Positions 36,059 through 40,164 of a stretch of DNA of 40,164 nucleotides are shown here, one piece after another. Made by a program: the position numbers and the translations under genes. Where the stretch lies: contig JAFGDM010000171.1 of the NCBI GenBank assembly GCA_016932115.1, positions 1 through 40,164 on the forward strand, read 5' to 3'. The first letter of the stretch is position 1, and every line of letters begins with the position of its first letter. Below the pieces are notes generated by a model. The model was given only the letters and a program-made list of their open reading frames with translations. It made no database searches and had not been told where the DNA came from. This DNA is from Deltaproteobacteria bacterium (GTDB lineage Bacteria > Desulfobacterota > DSM-4660 > Desulfatiglandales > HGW-15).

Positions 36059-36442
36059 ATGGCTACAAAATATCGTGTTTTATTTATCGGCCTGGTTGGG
36101 ACAGAGGAGCAATTCAAGCGCAGCATGTGCTCCAGATTTGGGGTTCCTTCAAGAACGGTAGAGCAGATCATCGAAGGCGCCCCGATCGTGCTGAAAAAGG
36201 ACCTACATCTTGGAGAGGCACGAAAATATGCGGAGGCGCTTCAGATGGCCGGCGGCAAGGTCCATATCCAGGAATGTGGAGAATCGAAGGAACCGCAGCG
36301 GGGACTGACCTCTGTGGAGATAAAATCCTTCGGTGATTTCACGGTGTGCCCGGAATGCGGGTTCACCCAGCTCAAGGCTGAAACTTGCGTGAAGTGCGGG
36401 TTTCTTTTTTTGCCTAAAAACAGGGTAGAGAGTGGGACGTGA
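36059..36442 (+). CDS. Small protein with L7/L12-like segment and C-terminal zinc ribbon
   Basis: About 127 residues, not assigned to a named family. The N-terminal part (RVLFIGLVG, then PIVLKKDLHLGEARKYAEALQMAGGKVHI) resembles the ribosomal L7/L12 C-terminal pattern of alternating helices ending in a GGKV strand. The C-terminus has two CxxC knuckles, CPEC and CVKC, a rubredoxin-like zinc ribbon. I start at ATG 36059 because AGAGGGG precedes it; an ATG at 36020 lies just past the 90-nt element and has no site. It overlaps the next gene by 4 nt. Confidence 0.75.
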   Translation: MATKYRVLFIGLVGTEEQFKRSMCSRFGVPSRTVEQIIEGAPIVLKKDLHLGEARKYAEALQMAGGKVHIQECGESKEPQRGLTSVEIKSFGDFTVCPECGFTQLKAETCVKCGFLFLPKNRVESGT

Positions 36443-36978
36443 CCGAAGTAGTTGAAATTGGAAAAGCCCGTGTCGAGATGGCTGTACGCAGAGCCTATAG
36501 GAATTGGAGAAGCCATTTTAAAGAGGATTTCGGACCGGGAACTCATCTATACGACATTTCCACCAAGACGATTGTCTCCCTCGGCTTGGGAAAGGAAAAA
36601 AGCACATTCTACCTCTTTGACTTAATTATGAATCTCGAAAATTTGGGTTCTGGTTTTGAATTCAGCGAAATCGATCCAAAGGACAAAATGCTTGTTCTGG
36701 ACCAGTATCTTTTTCTTCTCGATCGAACCCGTTTCGAGTATATGAAAAGGCTGGGATGGTTGGAGAATTATCCTGGAGAAGACATTCCCTTGGTTGACCT
36801 CATTCTGGACTTTAATCATCTGGCGCCGCGACTGCAGGCAAACACCCCCATCCTCAGTCGCGGTCACGACGCCTACGACCGTTTTCAAAGCATGAATGTT
36901 TTTGAACGGGAGGAATTGGTCAGGAAGCTGATCCCAAAGGCATTAAAACACATGGAGGATCAATCGACCACCTCATAG
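36439..36978 (+). CDS. Hypothetical protein, 179 aa
   Basis: I do not recognise this protein. It is soluble, mixed helical and rich in charged and aromatic residues, without signal peptide, membrane segment or cysteine motif. The GTG start overlaps the stop of the preceding zinc-ribbon gene (GTGA), supporting coexpression. Its last 19 nt overlap the 3' end of the convergent EF-Tu-like gene, so both reading frames share sequence there. The codon usage and the overlap with the previous gene suggest it is real. Confidence 0.65.
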   Translation: MTEVVEIGKARVEMAVRRAYRNWRSHFKEDFGPGTHLYDISTKTIVSLGLGKEKSTFYLFDLIMNLENLGSGFEFSEIDPKDKMLVLDQYLFLLDRTRFEYMKRLGWLENYPGEDIPLVDLILDFNHLAPRLQANTPILSRGHDAYDRFQSMNVFEREELVRKLIPKALKHMEDQSTTS

Positions 36979-37220
36979 ACCTTGTCGCCCTCTCTAACCC
37001 TTTCTTTGACCTTAACCCCGATCAAATCACCGGCTTTGGCTTTCTCTACGGGCTGGTTGTCAAGTTCCATGCTTGCCGCAACATCCGTAAAATCCGTCGT
37101 ATGGCCCTTGAAGCGAAGGGTGTCTCCCCGCTTGATGCCTCCCCCTGTTACTTCAATTGCAGCTACACCGGGCTTAGAAAAAAACTTAATGACCGTTCCC
37201 ACCTGCTGTTCTTCCCCCAT
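36960..37220 (-). CDS. EF-Tu domain 2-like mini-protein
   Basis: An 86-residue single beta-barrel protein resembling domain 2 of translational GTPases: VGTVIKFFSKPGVAAIEVTG, GGIKRGDTLRFKGHTTDF and AKAGDLIGVKVKERVREGD follow the barrel pattern of EF-Tu/IF2 domain 2. No GTPase domain is present. Such stand-alone proteins exist in archaea and some bacteria, often near U32 peptidases, with unknown role. AGGAGG precedes the ATG. Upstream in sense orientation lies copy C of the 90-nt element (164 nt away). Confidence 0.8.
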   Translation of the reverse strand: MGEEQQVGTVIKFFSKPGVAAIEVTGGGIKRGDTLRFKGHTTDFTDVAASMELDNQPVEKAKAGDLIGVKVKERVREGDKVYEVVD

Positions 37221-37384
37221 GGTTCTATCCTCCTTTTGGGTTCCGAGTGCCGTTCAGCAAGATCGATTTCTGTGTATCGAATTTCAGGCCTGGTGTCAAT
37301 AGTCATTCCTGAATCTTTACCGGTTGAATACAGTTGCCAAGGACCGTATGATATATTTTAATATGTGCTATACTTTTATAAAAA

Positions 37385-37474
37385 GATTTTGGATTGCTTT
37401 ATCGATCGGGATTTTTTGTGCGGGTCATTGGTGGTAAGCCTCCGCAGGTTCCTCCCGCCGGTCTTGCCAAAATC
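37385..37474 (-). repeat. 90-nt dispersed element, copy C
   Basis: Minus strand: GATTTTGG (37474-37467) and CCAAAATC (37392-37385) are perfect complements 74 nt apart. The inner 74 nt align with copy B without gaps; shared blocks include CAAGACCG, GCGGAGGCTT, CCGCACA and CGATAA. As in copy B, ACTTT-CAA-AAAGT precedes it and TTTTTATA follows. It reads toward the EF-Tu-like gene and away from the DisA_N gene. Confidence 0.8.
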
Positions 37475-37522
37475 ACTTTTTGAAAGTCTGTAGCGCACTG
37501 TGAAAGGAAGGTGGAGCTGCCG

Positions 37523-38515
37523 ATGAAAAGCAACGGCAAGAAAGATGACAACAAGCCCTCTGAGAAAACGCTGAAAAAGGCGAGGGCTCCGGAGAAAACA
37601 CAGGATAAGATGGCACCTTCGCGATGGACGAACATCGTGGTCAAGGAAGCGATCCTCATTGCAAAGAAGATTGGGGCAGATATTCTTCTTTTTTATATGG
37701 ACAGCACAAAAGACCTTACGCCTTTTGAAAAGGTCCGGAGCGAAATGAAACTCATCCTTCTCACAAAGCGAAAGGAGTGCTTTGAAAAATCCTCGGATCT
37801 TGACATCCAAGCGGTCTTGCTGCCCGATGTGCAGCTTAGCAGGGTCGGTTACCTTAAGATCGGTATTCTCTCGGCTATTTCAAAAGGGCTTCTCAAAAGC
37901 GGAGATGTCATCGTTTGTGTGGGCGGAGTGCCGGAACAGGGGTTCATGGATACCATCATGCTTATCGAGGTTAGCCTGGAATCCGAGCTTTTCAGCAGTG
38001 GGGTCAAGGATTCCTTCCCTCCGGAGATGAGACCTGAAGTATTTTTGACACTTCTAGGGATTGTTTTGGAACTGGCCTATGAGGGCAGGGAGGGAAAACC
38101 GGTCGGATCGATATTAGTGCTGGGCGATCACGAAAAGGTCCTTTCCATGTCGACCCAGCTCGTGTTTAATCCTTTCAAAGGTCACCCGGAAGAGGCCTTG
38201 AACATAAATCAACCCCAGCTCAAGGAAAGCCTGAAAGAGTTTTCCTCGATTGACGGCGCCTTTGTGATCAGAGAGGATGGAGTAGTTCTCGCGGCAGGGA
38301 GATACTTGAATGCGGCCTACCACGGGGAGGCGCTTCCTCAGGGACTGGGGACGAGACACACGGCTGCTGCCGCTATTACCCAAGTAACCGATTCTGTGGC
38401 CTTTGTCATTTCCGAATCTACCGGTAGAGTGACGATTTTTAGAGGGGGTAAGATATTGACCGTGATAGAAAAAGCGCCTCCGTCACTTTCTGCGAAAGCT
38501 GCGCCTATCGCATGA
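37523..38515 (+). CDS. DisA_N (diadenylate cyclase-like) protein with N-terminal alpha/beta domain
   Basis: About 330 residues. The C-terminal part (about 190-315) is a DisA_N/DAC domain with the DGA motif (Asp244 in IDGAFVIREDGVVLAAGRYL) and GTRHTAAAAIT at about 276-286; active cyclases usually carry RHR, so the third position is Thr here. If active it would make c-di-AMP from two ATP. The N-terminal domain (about 30-175, KEAILIAKKIGADILLFY, VIVCVGGVPEQG) resembles the pyruvate kinase C-terminal fold seen in some archaeal-type cyclases. A Lys-rich disordered start precedes it. I start at ATG 37523 behind GGTGGAG; GTG 37511 is an alternative. Confidence 0.82.
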   Translation: MKSNGKKDDNKPSEKTLKKARAPEKTQDKMAPSRWTNIVVKEAILIAKKIGADILLFYMDSTKDLTPFEKVRSEMKLILLTKRKECFEKSSDLDIQAVLLPDVQLSRVGYLKIGILSAISKGLLKSGDVIVCVGGVPEQGFMDTIMLIEVSLESELFSSGVKDSFPPEMRPEVFLTLLGIVLELAYEGREGKPVGSILVLGDHEKVLSMSTQLVFNPFKGHPEEALNINQPQLKESLKEFSSIDGAFVIREDGVVLAAGRYLNAAYHGEALPQGLGTRHTAAAAITQVTDSVAFVISESTGRVTIFRGGKILTVIEKAPPSLSAKAAPIA

Positions 38516-39108
38516 GGGACGAAATACTGGATCATGAGGACCTGCCTTCGCACATCCTGGAGCTTCTGCGACGAAGAAAGCCCACGTTGATTGAGGACAG
38601 GGAAGCTCTGTACAGGCATGGAGCGGTGCTCATTCCTCTTTTCATGGAAGGAGAAGAGTACAAAATTCTCTTTACAAAGAGATCAGACACCCTTGAGGAC
38701 CACAGGGGACAAATGTCTTTTCCCGGGGGCCGCATTGATGAGAAAGACTGCTCCTTTCTGGATGCGGCGTTGCGCGAGAGCGAGGAAGAGATAGGTCTGG
38801 CGAGACGAAACGTGACCGTCCTGGGGCGGCTTGATGATGTACGCACCCTTTCATCGAATTATGTGATCCATTCCTTTGTTGGACGGATACCTCATCCTTA
38901 CGAGTTTCGTGCCAATTCGGCGGAGGTGGAAAGGATCATTCCGGTCCCTCTAAGGCTTTTCTTCGGAAAGGAAGAAATTCTTCCGGTAGAATATGAAGGG
39001 ATGATCTACCGGAATCTATCCTACACCTTTAGCGGAGAAATAATCTGGGGGGCGACGGCGAGAATCATGCGGAATTTCGTGGGAATACTGCGTGCCTTGG
39101 CGGAATAA
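38512..39108 (+). CDS. Nudix hydrolase, CoA pyrophosphatase-like
   Basis: A 198-residue Nudix protein. The Nudix box reads GGRIDEKDCSFLDAALRE then SEEEIGL (about 73-97), with the catalytic REsEEEIG intact, and the preceding HRGQMSFPGG is typical of NudL/YeaB CoA diphosphatases that clip CoA to phosphopantetheine and 3',5'-ADP. The ATGA overlap with the DisA_N gene suggests translational coupling. Substrate is inferred from the family; another dinucleotide could be the real one. Confidence 0.88.
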   Translation: MRDEILDHEDLPSHILELLRRRKPTLIEDREALYRHGAVLIPLFMEGEEYKILFTKRSDTLEDHRGQMSFPGGRIDEKDCSFLDAALRESEEEIGLARRNVTVLGRLDDVRTLSSNYVIHSFVGRIPHPYEFRANSAEVERIIPVPLRLFFGKEEILPVEYEGMIYRNLSYTFSGEIIWGATARIMRNFVGILRALAE

Positions 39109-39181
39109 AATCGCCGGCAAGGGGTTACGTGAAATCTGTTTCGGTAGATTTCATCATCAGGCAGGAAACGCAAAATTGCGC

Positions 39182-39210
39182 TTGCGTGAGCATTTCTCTT
39201 AGGGTATATT
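39182..39210 (+). promoter_or_regulatory. candidate promoter of tRNA-Pro
   Basis: TTGCGT (39182-39187), 17-nt spacer, TATATT (39205-39210), ending 10 nt before the mature 5' end of the tRNA. The -10 matches 5/6. Confidence 0.5.
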
Positions 39211-39220
39211 ACTTCCCAGT

Positions 39221-39297
39221 CGGGACGTGGCTCAGTCTGGTAGAGCACCGCGTTCGGGACGCGGGAGTCGCTGGTTCAAATCCAGTCGTCCCGACCA
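39221..39297 (+). tRNA. tRNA-Pro, anticodon CGG
   Basis: A 77-nt cloverleaf with encoded CCA. Acceptor stem CGGGACG pairs with CGTCCCG; D arm GCTC/GAGC; anticodon stem CCGCG/CGCGG with loop TTCGGGA giving anticodon CGG; T arm GCTGG-TTCAAAT-CCAGT (one G-U). It reads CCG proline codons. A promoter precedes and a strong terminator follows, so it is a single transcription unit. Confidence 0.97.
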
Positions 39298-39315
39298 GAA
39301 CTGATAAGGGTTTCA

Positions 39316-39361
39316 AAATAAAGGCTTTTGACATTGAATGGTGTCGAAAGCTTTATTTTTT
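39316..39361 (+). terminator. intrinsic terminator of tRNA-Pro
   Basis: AAATAAAGGCTTTTGACA (39316-39333) pairs with TGTCGAAAGCTTTATTT (39342-39358) over 17 pairs with one bulged G and one G-U; 8-nt loop; T-tract through 39361. It lies 19 nt after the tRNA. Confidence 0.85.
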
Positions 39362-39378
39362 CTGTATCTCACGATCTG

Positions 39379-39711
39379 TCAAATTTCAGGTTTTCGTATT
39401 TGATCAACGTTTTGGTCAACACCTTCCCGGGCGGTGTCAAGCTGCTTATCGAGCCATTGAGTATATCTATTGATAGCTTCTCTCAGGCTGTCTTCCATGG
39501 GGACCAGATAATAAAGATCCATCCCTTTTAGGCTATGCCCTACTGATCTCTGCGATTCAGACGGTAGTGAACCCCGGGAGAGGCAAACTTCCGGCCCATC
39601 ATAACCCTGCCAGGGAATGCCGTTCCGGCGACTGAGAGAGTTTTCTATCCCAGCGTAGAAAATTTTTCTGATGGGGTCCTTTTTTTTGAGTTTTGCGTCA
39701 ATATCTGTATG
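39379..39711 (-). pseudogene. remnant of a tyrosine recombinase (integrase) C-terminus
   Basis: The minus strand is open for 110 codons plus a stop, with no ATG at its upstream end (preceded by TAG at 39714-39712). The translation has DPIRKIFYAGIENS, GIPWQGYD, then QRSVGHSLKGMDLYYLVPME and SLREAINRYTQWLDKQLD. The GHSLKGMDLYY segment matches the GHx..Y active-site end of phage-type integrases, and the Leu/Asp-rich C-terminal helix is typical. The HxxR box expected between IPWQG and GHS is absent. With the tRNA-Pro gene next to it, this looks like the scar of an integrative element. Family call is from motif recall. Confidence 0.6.
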
Positions 39712-39722
39712 CTAGTAAAATA

Positions 39723-40085
39723 ATGGGCATACAGAGCAAGACCGCAAGAGAAAAATTCAGTCGCCTTCGGCAGGCCCTTGTTCAGTTCGTAGAGGAGCTG
39801 AGGGGGTTTGTTGAACCCTTCCTTTCTGATCGGCCTGTCGTAAAAGGGACGGTCTATGAACTGAAGCGAAAATGTGGAAAGCCAAGATGTAAATGTGCTC
39901 AAGGGTAGCTTCACGCCCGCATGGTGCTCAGTGCCAGTGAAAGAGGCAAGACGCGATTGCGAGCGATCCCACGAGGATTTCTCATGGATACTCAAGAGCG
40001 GGTCCGACGCTATCAGGAGTTGCGCCGGGTTCGCGCCCGTGTGGTGGAGATTCATCGGCAGATGCTTAAGCTCATGGATGAATGA
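39723..40085 (+). pseudogene. DUF6788-like protein gene interrupted by in-frame TAG
   Basis: One reading frame of 121 codons including the stop. The first 61 residues include VVKGTVYELKRKCGKPRCKCAQG, the cysteine-rich block of DUF6788-like proteins commonly linked to transposable elements. A TAG at 39906-39908 then interrupts, and the same frame continues as LHARMVLSASERGKTRLRAI and RRVRARVVEIHRQMLKLMDE to TGA at 40083. Family members usually have a Glu between the Gly and the Leu-His, so GAG to TAG is the simplest explanation. No Shine-Dalgarno is evident. Confidence 0.65.
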
Positions 40086-40164
40086 CCTCTTTGCTCGCAG
40101 CATAGTGCGGAAGATTTGTCTTGATCACATAGCAACCATCCAGAAGAGATGCTTCTTGCAGCGC
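40078..40164 (+). CDS. possible start of a downstream mobile-element ORF (partial)
   Basis: ATG at 40078 overlaps the end of the DUF6788-like frame by 8 nt and stays open for 29 codons to the edge of the window (MNDLFARSIVRKICLDHIA...). Arrangement suits a transposase-type partner gene, but the fragment is too short to assign. Confidence 0.3.
   Translation, partial: MNDLFARSIVRKICLDHIATIQKRCFLQR

Noticed and set aside
35874-36161. Peptides from copies B and C look alike (SDFGKT..., KIFL)
   Set aside because: Similarity follows from DNA identity; two frames are equally similar, copy A breaks its equivalent frame with a stop, and paired-arm changes fit RNA better.
1-40164. CRISPR array or rRNA genes
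   Set aside because: No regularly spaced repeats or rRNA sequence blocks seen; the only RNA gene supported is tRNA-Pro.

Overview
The window reads as a chromosome segment of an anaerobic, Gram-negative bacterium of the former Deltaproteobacteria (Desulfobacterota, Syntrophobacteria/Syntrophales-like). Grounds: a lower benzoyl-CoA degradation cassette (Had, Oah, Dch), a split two-subunit methylmalonyl-CoA mutase with a free biotin carrier protein, a short EF-Ts, a radical SAM/DUF2344 fusion next to RNase G, a PilC/PilS pair, a CHASE2 Ser/Thr kinase and a diadenylate-cyclase-like protein. The lineage is inferred from gene content only; no search was run.

Layout. 1-1245: HD-domain dNTP triphosphohydrolase, minus strand. 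1487-11672: a tight plus-strand housekeeping run: rpsB, tsf, pyrH, frr, uppS, cdsA, dxr, rseP, tsaB, psd, pssA, rsmD, coaD (translation, uridylate kinase, isoprenoid and phospholipid synthesis, site-2 protease, tRNA t6A, 16S rRNA methylation, CoA). 11767-12537: RlpA-like lipoprotein, minus strand. 12919-16971: SDR, Had, Oah and Dch, which together take cyclohexadienoyl-CoA to 3-hydroxypimelyl-CoA and, if the SDR fits, to 3-oxopimelyl-CoA. 17039-19518, convergent: biotin carrier, methylmalonyl-CoA mutase large and small subunits. 19758-22689: pilC and pilS. 22868-26914: radical SAM protein and RNase G. 27159-30665: CHASE2-TPR-Ser/Thr kinase and PP2C phosphatase. 30778-32286: exported cyclophilin and an amidohydrolase. 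32371-34144, minus: cyclophilin-like protein and Der. 34316-35896: CTP synthase. 36059-39108: two small unrecognised proteins, a convergent EF-Tu-domain-2-like mini-protein, a DisA_N protein and a Nudix hydrolase. 39221-39297: tRNA-Pro(CGG) with promoter and terminator. 39379-40164: eroded mobile-element DNA (integrase C-terminus without a start, DUF6788-like gene broken by an in-frame TAG, start of another ORF).

The most notable unannotated signal is a dispersed 90-nt element present three times (26966-27055 +, 35925-36014 +, 37385-37474 -). In every copy an invariant 5' GATTTTGG arm is exactly 74 nt from a variable 3' arm that still pairs with it over all 8 positions through Watson-Crick or G-U pairs. 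Each copy lies in an intergenic region in sense orientation upstream of a gene. This suggests a structured RNA leader, a processed small RNA, or a mobile structured repeat. I do not recognise it as a known riboswitch class. Other second-look items are a perfect 12-bp hairpin between oah and dch, mutually exclusive hairpins ahead of psd, and heptad-like repeats running into the uppS start.
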